Made by a program: the position numbers and the translations under genes
Source: Bacteroidota bacterium
GTDB lineage: Bacteria; Bacteroidota; Bacteroidia; 2-12-FULL-35-15
Assembly (NCBI GenBank): GCA_947469885.1
Contig: CANIQT010000008.1
Coordinates: 90,580-154,579, forward strand
Reading direction: 5' to 3'
DNA: 64,000 nucleotides
In this document: piece after piece, positions 53,147 to 61,394 of the stretch
Layout: every line of letters starts with the position of its first letter
How positions within the stretch are numbered: position 1 is the first letter of the stretch
Notes under the pieces: model-generated
The model's database searches: none
Told to the model about the DNA's origin: nothing
What the model saw: the letters and a program-made list of their open reading frames with translations, nothing else

Positions 53147-53710
53147 TCAACTAATTTGTTTTAATATTTCTTCGCTCAATGGACTAACCGAAGAAGAATA
53201 AAAATTTATCAATTCTCCTTTTTCGTTTATTAAATACTTGTTGAAATTCCATGTTGGTTTTTCATCGTTCCAACCATTTTCATTTTTATTGGAGAGCCAT
53301 TTGTAAAGCGCATTCTGATCGTTTCCTATCACATCCGACTTTTCGAACAAGGAAAATGTTATTTCGAAATTCGCTTTGCAAAAATTCTCAATCTCTTTAT
53401 TACTTCCAGGTTCCTGCCCTCCAAAATTGTTAGAAGGAAATCCAAGAACAATTATTTTATCACTGTACTTCTCGCTCAGTTCGTTTAGTTCTGAGTATTG
53501 TGGAGTGAAACCACATTCGGAAGCAGTGTTTACTATCAATACTTTTTTGCCTTTGTATTGAGCAAAATCAATTTTTTTTCCATCAATGGATTTGAAGTTG
53601 AAATCGTAAAATGATTTTGTATTGGTTGACATTTCTATGTTTTTAGGTCTTGTTTTTATTCCTTTGTTTCCAATCGTTTTCAAGAAAAAGTATTTTAATT
53701 TTGATAACAT
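53147..53710 (-). CDS. Glutathione peroxidase-like thiol peroxidase
   Basis: The 187-residue protein is of the GPx family, Cys type: peroxidatic Cys66 in VNTASECGFTPQY, Gln99 in FPSNNFGGQEPG, Cys111 in ENFCK and Trp154-Asn155 in WNFNKYLI. It reduces hydroperoxides, in bacteria usually with thioredoxin rather than glutathione. The N-terminal 27 residues (MLSKLKYFFLKTIGNKG) are extra compared with typical bacterial GPx, and a second in-frame ATG (MSTNTKSFYDFNFKS) at residue 27 would give the standard length. It starts 5 nt after the uvrD stop and ends 7 nt before the desaturase-like gene, so the three are probably one operon. Confidence 0.92.
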   Translation of the reverse strand: MLSKLKYFFLKTIGNKGIKTRPKNIEMSTNTKSFYDFNFKSIDGKKIDFAQYKGKKVLIVNTASECGFTPQYSELNELSEKYSDKIIVLGFPSNNFGGQEPGSNKEIENFCKANFEITFSLFEKSDVIGNDQNALYKWLSNKNENGWNDEKPTWNFNKYLINEKGELINFYSSSVSPLSEEILKQIS

Positions 53711-53715
53711 AAATT

Positions 53716-56160
53716 TTAATTTACAATATTCAGCTTAGCAAATTTTATTAATAATTGTTTTTGTCCCACTCCTTCAAAAAAGACTGTTGCTTTATTGTTT
53801 GGAAATATTCCTTCCATGTTTATTACTTTTCCGTTTCCAAACCTATCGTGCTGTACTTGCATCCCCACCTGCAAATGACGTAAGCTTTCGGTATCAAATT
53901 CGGAAGTGTTTTTAGTTGCTGCATTTGCTTTCACTAATTTCTTTCCAATCACAGGGCGTTGGGTATAGGCTTGTTTTGTTCTACCTGTATTCAATTTTGG
54001 TTTGGACGAAAACTCCGAATCACCAAACATTCTGCTGTTGTTTTCAACTGGCAACTCCACATATTTTTCATCCAACTCTTCAATAAATCTACTTGGTTCA
54101 GAGTAAATTAAATTTCCCCATTTGTAACGGGTAGTAGAGTAGGAGAGGGTCACTCGTTTTTCCGCTCTTGTAATTGCCACATAAAATAATCTCCGCTCTT
54201 CTTCCAAATCTGCTCTATCGGTCAGCGCCATTTGCGAAGGAAATAAATTTTCTTCCAGCCCCACAATATAAACGTATGGAAACTCCAAACCCTTGGCAGC
54301 ATGTATCGTCATCAATGTTACTCTGTTTTTATCTTCTTCCGTTTGGGAAGTTTTATCAGCATCGGTGAGCAAGGCAATGTCCTGCATAAAAACATCTAAC
54401 GTTGGCTCTTTGGTAATTGTTGATTGCTGATTGTTGATTGTTGATTGCTCTTCATTTTCAAAAAGTAATTCTATTTTTAATTCCTGATTTTCTTTTTCAT
54501 TCTCAATAACTTTGGACTTTGGACTTTGGACTTCTTCTCCCTCGTCTCCAAAATCCTTCACATCTATCTCACTCTCCGAAAACTCTTTTAATCCATTCAA
54601 CAACTCCTGTATGTTTTCATGTCGGCTTACTCCTTCGGGTGATTTGTCGGCATACAGGTCTCTTAGTATTCCTGAATGTTTTGCAATATGTTCTCCCAAA
54701 TCGTACGCATTCTGGTAATTCAGCATTGCCGAAAAACTTTTTATCATGCTTGCAAATTCATCCACTTTTGTTTTTGCTCCAGCATTTAATCCAATATTAA
54801 ATTCATTTATATTTTCAATCACTGTCCAAAGGCTGATGTTATGGTCGTTTGCAGCTACAATGATTTTGTCTAATGTAGTATCACCAATCCCTCTTGCTGG
54901 ATAATTGATAATTCGTTTCAATGCCTCCTCATCATTATTATTTATCGTCAAGCGATAATAAGCAAGCAAATCCTTTATTTCTTTTCGCTGATAAAACGAC
55001 AAACCACCGTAAATTCTATAAGCAATATTCTGTTTTCTCAACGCCTCCTCCATCGCTCTCGATTGAGCATTCGTGCGGTAAAGTATCGCAAAATGTTTAT
55101 TCAATGCCTGTTCATTCATTTTGGTTTCAAAAATAGAACTCGCTACAAAATTCCCTTCCAGATTATCACTTTCGGTACGCACCACTTTTATTATTTCTCC
55201 ATCTGCATTGGCAGTAAAACTATTTTTTTTCAGCTGCTCCTTATTATTTTTAATTACTGAATTAGCAGCACCCACAATGTTTTTAGTGGAACGGTAATTC
55301 TGTTCCAGTTTATACGTATGCAACTCAGGATAATCCTTTTCAAAATTCAAAATGTTCTGAATATTCGCTCCCCTGAACGAATAAATACTTTGTGCATCAT
55401 CTCCAACCACGCATATATTGCGGAAAGCAGCTGCCAGTTGTTTTACAATAACATATTGCGAAAAGTTAGTATCCTGATACTCATCTACCAAAATGTATTT
55501 GAATTTATGCTGGTACTTATACAATGTTTTCGGATAATCGCGAAGCAAAACATTGGTATTAAAAAGCAAATCGTCAAAATCCATTGCCCCTGCTTTAAAA
55601 CATCTTGTGGAATACAACTGGTAAATAATCCCCATTTTTGGTTTTGACGCTTGCCTGTCTTCTTCCATTATTTGCGGATTGTTCAGGTAGGCATTTGCAG
55701 CAATCAAATTATTTTTTGCAGTAGAAATTCGACTGAGTATGGCACTTGGTTTATAAATCTTGTCATCCAACCCCTGCTCTTTCAAAATAGCGCGAATCAA
55801 ACTTTTGGTATCATCTGTATCGTAAATAGTAAAGTTGCTTGGATAACCTAGCTTTTCTCCCTCATACCTCAAAATCCTAGCAAATATGGAGTGAAACGTA
55901 CCCATCCATAAATTTTTCGATTCGGTTTCTCCAACAATTTTACTGATTCTTTCCTTCATTTCCTTTGCTGCTTTGTTGGTAAAAGTAAGTGCAAGAATAT
56001 TAAACGGGTCCACACCTTGTTTCATCAGGTGGGCTATTCTGTATGTAAGTACACGGGTTTTACCTGAGCCAGCACCTGCAATAATCATTACCGGACCCTC
56101 AATACATTCCACCGCCTCGCGCTGTACTTGATTCAATTCATCTAAATAATTCTTCGACAT
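53716..56160 (-). CDS. uvrD: UvrD/PcrA-type DNA helicase
   Basis: The 814-residue superfamily 1 helicase acts in nucleotide excision and mismatch repair, using ATP to unwind 3'-to-5'. Motifs are IIAGAGSGKT (Walker A, about 27-35), LTFTNKAAKEMKERI (motif Ia), LVDEYQDTN (Walker B), VVGDDAQSIYSFRGA, EQNYRSTKNI, LYRTNAQSRAMEEAL, LMTIHAAKGLEFPYVY and LFYVAITRAEKRVTLSYS. The C-terminal tail (LQVGMQVQHDRFGNGKVINMEG) is the Tudor-like RNA-polymerase contact domain of PcrA/UvrD. Odd feature: residues about 543-583, in a surface linker of domain 2B, include two stretches encoded by heptamer repeats (54510-54532, 54413-54451). It begins the operon with GPx and the desaturase-like gene. Symbol pcrA would be equally apt. 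Confidence 0.93.
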   Translation of the reverse strand: MSKNYLDELNQVQREAVECIEGPVMIIAGAGSGKTRVLTYRIAHLMKQGVDPFNILALTFTNKAAKEMKERISKIVGETESKNLWMGTFHSIFARILRYEGEKLGYPSNFTIYDTDDTKSLIRAILKEQGLDDKIYKPSAILSRISTAKNNLIAANAYLNNPQIMEEDRQASKPKMGIIYQLYSTRCFKAGAMDFDDLLFNTNVLLRDYPKTLYKYQHKFKYILVDEYQDTNFSQYVIVKQLAAAFRNICVVGDDAQSIYSFRGANIQNILNFEKDYPELHTYKLEQNYRSTKNIVGAANSVIKNNKEQLKKNSFTANADGEIIKVVRTESDNLEGNFVASSIFETKMNEQALNKHFAILYRTNAQSRAMEEALRKQNIAYRIYGGLSFYQRKEIKDLLAYYRLTINNNDEEALKRIINYPARGIGDTTLDKIIVAANDHNISLWTVIENINEFNIGLNAGAKTKVDEFASMIKSFSAMLNYQNAYDLGEHIAKHSGILRDLYADKSPEGVSRHENIQELLNGLKEFSESEIDVKDFGDEGEEVQSPKSKVIENEKENQELKIELLFENEEQSTINNQQSTITKEPTLDVFMQDIALLTDADKTSQTEEDKNRVTLMTIHAAKGLEFPYVYIVGLEENLFPSQMALTDRADLEEERRLFYVAITRAEKRVTLSYSTTRYKWGNLIYSEPSRFIEELDEKYVELPVENNSRMFGDSEFSSKPKLNTGRTKQAYTQRPVIGKKLVKANAATKNTSEFDTESLRHLQVGMQVQHDRFGNGKVINMEGIFPNNKATVFFEGVGQKQLLIKFAKLNIVN
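54413..54532. repeat. Two heptamer tandem repeats inside uvrD
   Basis: TTTGGAC three times at 54510-54532 and TTGTTGA/TTGCTGA-type units at 54413-54451 interrupt the coding sequence in frame. They encode QSPKSKV and QSTINNQQST-like stretches. Both word types also occur elsewhere in the window outside genes. Confidence 0.85.
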
Positions 56161-56204
56161 TTTAATCGTATATTTTTTTTCAACTCAAAACCCCATCCAT
56201 CACC

Positions 56205-56255
56205 TCTTGGCTCCCCTCTCCTTTTTTCAAGGAGAGGGGTCGGGGGTGAGGTCCA
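56205..56255. repeat. CCCCTCTCC/GGAGAGGGG palindromic repeat copy
   Basis: CTCCCCTCTCC, a T-rich loop, then AAGGAGAGGGGTCGGGGGTGAGG. It is the longest copy of the family seen at 34480 and 48456, here upstream of uvrD. Confidence 0.65.
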
Positions 56256-56364
56256 TTTTTGGGGAGTCCAAAATTACTCTTTAATAATTGTGATTTTGTA
56301 AATGTTGAAAAGTTACGAAAGAATGTTTTAACATTGATGCCCATCCCTAATTATCAAATTAATT

Positions 56365-56372
56365 TACCTTTG
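56365..56372 (+). promoter_or_regulatory. -7 element TACCTTTG upstream of the CrtI-like gene
   Basis: An exact TAnnTTTG match, 26 nt before the TTG start at 56398. No clear -33 element. Confidence 0.5.
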
Positions 56373-56397
56373 CACCCCTTATTAAAGTAATAATCGG

Positions 56398-57954
56398 TTG
56401 AAGAAAGTAAACATAATTGGTGGTGGTGTTTCGGGCATGACGGCTGGAATTTATCTACAGATGAACGGGTTTGAAACCCACATCTTTGAAAAACATTCTA
56501 TTCCAGGAGGGTTATGTACCAGTTGGAAAAAGGAAGAATACACCTTCGACAGTTGTGCTCACTGGATTTTGGGAAGTGATACCGGCTCATCGTTTTACAA
56601 AATATGGAATGAAATTTTGGACATGAAACGCATTGAATTTCATAACCATGATGTGAGAGTGGAGGTAGGGTTAAAGGATAATGTGAATAAATACGGAGAA
56701 AAAACGTTTTATTTGTACACCAATCTTGCAAAGTTGGAAGAGTACATGATTGATTTGGCTCCCGAAGATACTCAAGCAATTAAAGAATTTATGAAACCCA
56801 TGCGAGTGATGCAGAAGTTCGATTTGCCACCTATCATGGATGATGTTCCTTTTTTTGAAGGAATGGTGAGAGGGATAAAAATGATGCGGTATGCAGAATT
56901 TTTGTACTGGTTTCTTAAAATAAAAAACTACACCAACTATACTTATTCAAAGAAATTTAAGAACGCTTTTCTCAGAGAAAGTTTCGAACTGTTGTATGAC
57001 GGAGAAGAAATAAACATGATGGTACTTACCATGCCTCTTTCTGTTTTCGATAAAAAGAGTGCGGGCTACCCCATTGGAGGCTCCATGGCATTTGCAAAAA
57101 AGATAGAACAGACCTATTTGAAACTTGGAGGAACAATACATTATAAAACTCCTGTCAAAAAAATAATTACAGAAGATGGAGTAGCAAAGGGGTTATTGGT
57201 GAGAAACAATGTAGCGCATTATTCTGACATCACCCTTTCAGCTGCCGACTGGAACTTTACAGTGTTTGATGCATTGGATGGAAAATATGCTGATAAAGAA
57301 ATGATAGAACTGCGAGATTTGAAAAAGTTGGAAGTGTTTTATTCGGTGATGCAGTTCTCTTTTGGCATAGCCAAAGATTTGTCAGCCTTTCCTCATTTCT
57401 CCCGCATTCCGTTGGAAGTACCTCTTGTTTCACCCGATGGCACGGTGTATCATCGTTTCGAAGTTCACGTATATAATTACGACCCCACCCTTGCTCCTCA
57501 TGGCAAAACATCGGTAACTGTTAGTTTTAATACCACTACCAGAGATTTCTGGATTGATGCAAGAAAGCACGACCGACCCAAATACAGAGCAGCCAAAAAA
57601 GAATTTACAGATAAAATAATTGACCTTTTGGACCAACGACTGGGAGGAATAAAAGATAAAATAGAAGTGATAGATGTGGCTACACCAGCTACCTTTCAGC
57701 GATACACCGGCAACTGGAAAGGAAGCACACAAGGCTGGATGCCGGGCAAAAACCTGTTGGCACGCAGTCCGGTTGGGTTTTATTTGCCGGGGCTCAAAAA
57801 CTTTTTTTATTCCAGCCATTGGAATCAGCCGGGAGGTGGACTTCCCATTGCCATTAAAACAGGAAGAGATGTGGCAAAGGAAATTTGTAAAGTGAATAAT
57901 GTAAAGTTCAAAGTTATTGATATTAAAAATAATAATACATTTGAAACAAATTAA
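56398..57954 (+). CDS. CrtI/RetSat-like FAD-dependent oxidoreductase
   Basis: The 518-residue protein starts with TTG. The start fits the FAD-binding fold: KKVNIIGGGVSGMTAGIYL contains GGGVSG (8-13), followed by the acidic residue ending the second strand (IFEKH) and GGLCTSW. The C-terminal FAD motif is PGGGLPIAIKTGRDVA. The family includes phytoene desaturases, carotenoid isomerases and retinol saturases. The length fits, but no specificity motif is readable. A -7 promoter element lies 26 nt upstream. The gene is followed 12 nt later by a secreted protein of unknown function and then by a second enzyme of the same superfamily, an uncommon arrangement. A role in carotenoid or lipid modification is likely; the substrate is unknown. 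Confidence 0.88.
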   Translation: MKKVNIIGGGVSGMTAGIYLQMNGFETHIFEKHSIPGGLCTSWKKEEYTFDSCAHWILGSDTGSSFYKIWNEILDMKRIEFHNHDVRVEVGLKDNVNKYGEKTFYLYTNLAKLEEYMIDLAPEDTQAIKEFMKPMRVMQKFDLPPIMDDVPFFEGMVRGIKMMRYAEFLYWFLKIKNYTNYTYSKKFKNAFLRESFELLYDGEEINMMVLTMPLSVFDKKSAGYPIGGSMAFAKKIEQTYLKLGGTIHYKTPVKKIITEDGVAKGLLVRNNVAHYSDITLSAADWNFTVFDALDGKYADKEMIELRDLKKLEVFYSVMQFSFGIAKDLSAFPHFSRIPLEVPLVSPDGTVYHRFEVHVYNYDPTLAPHGKTSVTVSFNTTTRDFWIDARKHDRPKYRAAKKEFTDKIIDLLDQRLGGIKDKIEVIDVATPATFQRYTGNWKGSTQGWMPGKNLLARSPVGFYLPGLKNFFYSSHWNQPGGGLPIAIKTGRDVAKEICKVNNVKFKVIDIKNNNTFETN

Positions 57955-57965
57955 AACAACACGAT

Positions 57966-59510
57966 ATGAAAAAAATTTACTTATCTATTTTAATACTTGC
58001 AGTTCACATTACTTTTTCTTATTCTCAAGCAACAATTAAAGAATGGGATGAAATAAAAAGAGAGAATCCAGACATTCATCTTGACCATTTGATTCGGTCT
58101 GACGAATCAGGGTTTTACACATTGGCTATCCGCACGAGGGGAAAGGGAACGGATTATTATATTGAGAAATATAACAAACAAGGCAAAATGATGTTTTCGC
58201 AAACGATAAAGGATGAGCCTTATTACACTTTGATTGCACCAAAATATTTATATTTATTTTATACTACCTATGATAAAGATGCAGGAAAAAAAACATTGAC
58301 CTATCAAAAACTTTCGTCCGAATCGGGCGAAAAGCTGGATGAAATTGAACTGGATGAATTGCAGTCGGATGAATATGGAACGTATGGAAGAAGGTTTTAT
58401 ATGAGTTTGAGCCCTGATAAAACAAAACTATTAATTGTTCCTCAATTTAAATGGGCAGGAAAGCCCGAAGAAACACGATTCAAATTGTATGATGCAGTGA
58501 CCATGAAATTGATTTGGGAAAAACAAATACCTAATGAGTTTGAAGATTATAAAATACAAACCGGTTCGTTTCATTTGGACAACGAAGGTAATGTGTTGTT
58601 CATTTATCAATATGCAGTGGTGTTGGATGATTTTAAATCGGATGATAAAGTGGGAGGCTCGTTGGCGGTTATCAATGTGAAATCGAAAACCATTCATCAA
58701 ATAAAAATAAGTTTGCCCGAAGATAAATTGCTCACGTCACATATTATTAATATTACCGAATCGGGAACGGCTGTTGTGGCAGGTGTTTTTAAAGACCCTC
58801 CCATAAAAGGGAAAAAGAAAAAAGGTGCACCTAAACGCAGGGCAGGAGTTTATTATGCAAGTATAGATTTGAAAACTGCCAAACTTGGAAACGAATCAAC
58901 TACTTATTTTACCGATGGAGTAAATGCTAAACTAACTTATAAGTTTGATGGAAGTGATGCCCCTGGCGATAAATACATACATGCTACTCAGATTGTGGAG
59001 ATGGATAAAAGTGTTTATTTTATTGCTGAAAATAATTATTCGATTACTGTTTCGTCAAACAATGGAAGTTCAACAACTAATTATCACAACGAATTAATAG
59101 TAAGTAAAATTAATTCGTCAGGCAGTGTGGTGTGGATGAAAGTAATTCCGAAATCTACCTCATCAAGAGAAACAGGTTCGTTAAGTGACGAAACGGCTTC
59201 TACCAATTATAATTTGCTTACGTTAAACAGTAAAATGTATATCGTTTATCTTGATCATCCAAAGAATGCTGATAAAACAGTTGATAATTACGACCCGGAA
59301 CGTTTAGGAAAAGTACTTGGCATAAGAGGACCCAATGTGGTTTGTGTAAGCATTGACGGAGACGGAAATGCAAACAAAAATGTGATACACGAAAACGAGG
59401 AATTTTGTATGATACCGCAGGTGCAGGATGTGTTGCTTGATAAAAGCACACTACTTGTGTACATGAGAAAAGGCAAATACGAAAAGTTTGGAACGCTTGT
59501 GTTCCAGTAA
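57966..59510 (+). CDS. Secreted protein of unknown function, paralogue of the 4776 gene
   Basis: The 514-residue protein has a signal peptide (MKKIYLSILILAVHITFSYSQ) and a beta-rich body. Pairs of strands separated by charged turns (DESGFYTLAIRTRGKGTDYYIEKYNKQGK, LSPDKTKLLIVPQF, GSFHLDNEGNVLFIYQY) suggest a propeller. Its C-terminal third matches the protein at 4776 (VVWMKVIPK, MYIVYLDHPKNA, KFGTLVFQ end). It lacks a T9SS domain, lipobox and membrane segments, so it should be periplasmic or released. Its gene sits 12 nt after the CrtI-like gene and 79 nt before another flavoprotein, so co-transcription is likely. No function is assigned; the family may be a Bacteroidota-specific envelope protein. 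Confidence 0.7.
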   Translation: MKKIYLSILILAVHITFSYSQATIKEWDEIKRENPDIHLDHLIRSDESGFYTLAIRTRGKGTDYYIEKYNKQGKMMFSQTIKDEPYYTLIAPKYLYLFYTTYDKDAGKKTLTYQKLSSESGEKLDEIELDELQSDEYGTYGRRFYMSLSPDKTKLLIVPQFKWAGKPEETRFKLYDAVTMKLIWEKQIPNEFEDYKIQTGSFHLDNEGNVLFIYQYAVVLDDFKSDDKVGGSLAVINVKSKTIHQIKISLPEDKLLTSHIINITESGTAVVAGVFKDPPIKGKKKKGAPKRRAGVYYASIDLKTAKLGNESTTYFTDGVNAKLTYKFDGSDAPGDKYIHATQIVEMDKSVYFIAENNYSITVSSNNGSSTTNYHNELIVSKINSSGSVVWMKVIPKSTSSRETGSLSDETASTNYNLLTLNSKMYIVYLDHPKNADKTVDNYDPERLGKVLGIRGPNVVCVSIDGDGNANKNVIHENEEFCMIPQVQDVLLDKSTLLVYMRKGKYEKFGTLVFQ

Positions 59511-59589
59511 TTCTTTTTTCTTCCTATATTTTTTTTAAGACAATAAGCTATACTGCCTGTTGTAATAGATACTAAGATTACAAAAGGGC

Positions 59590-61179
59590 ATGAAAAACCT
59601 TTATTCTTCTGAACTCACCAAAACCACCTACGACACCATTATTATAGGTTCGGGAATGGGCGGATTAACTACAGCCGCCATACTTGCCAAAGCTGGTAAA
59701 AAAGTATTGGTGCTCGAAAAGCATTATGTTATTGGAGGATTTACACACACATTTAAACGAAAAAAATTTGAATGGGATGTAGGAGTACATTATGTGGGGC
59801 AAGTAAATCTTGAAAATAATCTGTTGCGAAAATCATTTGATTTCATCACTGATGGTAAACTGAAATGGGCTGATATGGGCGATGTATATGACCAGGCAAT
59901 TATTGTCGGAGATATTTATAATTTCAGGAAAGGAAGAGAACATCAGATAAAACAAATGATTGAATATTTTCCTCAGGAAGAAAAAGCCATTAACGCTTAT
60001 TATGATTTGGTAAAAGAAATAGGTGCAAATTACACTCAGTTTTTTGCAGAGCGCACCATGCCTTTTTGGTTGAGTAAAACGTTAGGATATTTTCTCAGAA
60101 AAAAATTTTATAACTATTCGCGGCAAACAACATATAATGTTATTCGCGGTCTTACATCGAACGAAAAATTAATTGCAGTGCTGTGTGCTCAATGCGGCAA
60201 CTATGGTTTGGCTCCTAAAAAAAGCAGCTTTGCAATACATGGAATGATTGTAGAACATTTTTTGGAAGGAGGAAATTATCCGGTGGGTGGTGCGGCATCT
60301 ATTCATAATAGTTTGACCGAAGTAATTGAAAAAGCAGGAGGTGTGATAGCTGTGAAAGCGGATGTAAAAAATATTATTATCGAAAATAATAAAGCAACGG
60401 GAGTGGAAATGGAAAACGGGGATAAGCTCTATGCCCGTTCTATAGTGAGCAATGCGGGAGCACACAATACATTTAATAAATTAATTTTAAAAACATTTCA
60501 AAAGCCTGAAAACACGATTGAATTAAATAAAATAAATCCTTCGGTTTCTCACGTTTGTATTTATGTGGGACTAAATGGTACTGATGCAGAATTGAATTTG
60601 CCCAAACATAATATTTGGCTGTACGATAGTTATAAATTTGATGCGTTTCAAACGTCACATCTCGAAACTACCGACAGTACATCACCATTATCCTACATGT
60701 CGTTTCCCTCTGCCAAAGACCCTGACTACCAATTGAAACATCCCGGAACGGCCACAATACAGGTGATAGGCTCATATCCTTACAACTGGATGAAGGAATG
60801 GGAAAATGATAAATGGCAGAAACGGGGAGAAGAATATGAAAAGAAAAAAGAAGAAATAAAAAATATTTTGCTCGAAAAATTATATTCCGTCCTGCCTCAA
60901 GTAAAAGGAAGAGTGGAAGTGTGTGAGCTTTCAACTCCATTGTCAACAAAACATTTCAGCAACTATGCACATGGTGAAATTTATGGGCTGGAACATTCGC
61001 CCGAACGATTTAATTTGTTACAACTCCGTGCAAAAACAAATTACAAAAATTTGTTTCTAACCGGGCAGGACATTGTTTGCGTGGGTTTGGGAGCAGCCAT
61101 GTTTTCGGGCGTAATTACTTCGGTAGCTATTTTGAAACGAAATGTGTTGTGGAAAATAACGAGGTACAAAACAAAGTAA
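59590..61179 (+). CDS. Retinol-saturase/CrtI-like FAD-dependent oxidoreductase
   Basis: The 529-residue protein has the N-terminal dinucleotide fold (TIIIGSGMGGLTTAAILAKAG, GSGMGG at 20-25, then VLEKHYVIGGFTHTFKR) and the C-terminal FAD loop (LFLTGQDIVCVGLGAAMFSGV). It is close to the all-trans-retinol 13,14-reductase branch of the carotenoid desaturase superfamily, whose bacterial members are mostly uncharacterised. A hydrophobic stretch near residues 158-170 (MPFWLSKTLGYFL) may contact the membrane. It is the last gene before a bidirectional terminator. The CrtI-like gene at 56398 is a distant relative, not a duplicate. Both may act on one lipid or isoprenoid pathway. Confidence 0.88.
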   Translation: MKNLYSSELTKTTYDTIIIGSGMGGLTTAAILAKAGKKVLVLEKHYVIGGFTHTFKRKKFEWDVGVHYVGQVNLENNLLRKSFDFITDGKLKWADMGDVYDQAIIVGDIYNFRKGREHQIKQMIEYFPQEEKAINAYYDLVKEIGANYTQFFAERTMPFWLSKTLGYFLRKKFYNYSRQTTYNVIRGLTSNEKLIAVLCAQCGNYGLAPKKSSFAIHGMIVEHFLEGGNYPVGGAASIHNSLTEVIEKAGGVIAVKADVKNIIIENNKATGVEMENGDKLYARSIVSNAGAHNTFNKLILKTFQKPENTIELNKINPSVSHVCIYVGLNGTDAELNLPKHNIWLYDSYKFDAFQTSHLETTDSTSPLSYMSFPSAKDPDYQLKHPGTATIQVIGSYPYNWMKEWENDKWQKRGEEYEKKKEEIKNILLEKLYSVLPQVKGRVEVCELSTPLSTKHFSNYAHGEIYGLEHSPERFNLLQLRAKTNYKNLFLTGQDIVCVGLGAAMFSGVITSVAILKRNVLWKITRYKTK

Positions 61180-61394
61180 AAAACTTTATATTCTTATAAA
61201 CTGATATTGTTTATTAAACAGACCCGAGTTGCTCCAAATCTTAAAGGATTAGCACCTACTTTAACGGCAAAAAAAATCCTAGCAGGATTATACTTTTTTC
61301 TGTTGAGACTCAACCTAAAGCAACTTATATAATAAAGACAAAAAGCCCGAAGTAGAAATTACTTCGGGCTTTTGTTTTATTAAGGACTGATGAA
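61180..61394. other. Gap between convergent genes
   Basis: Besides the terminator at 61341-61377, a small hairpin AATCCT-agc-AGGATT with flanking A- and T-runs lies at 61275-61289 and may terminate the plus-strand transcript first. Confidence 0.5.
61341..61377. terminator. Bidirectional terminator between convergent genes
   Basis: AAAAGCCCGAAGTA, loop GAAAT, then TACTTCGGGCTTTTGTTTT. The A-run on one side and T-run on the other serve both strands. Confidence 0.9.
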
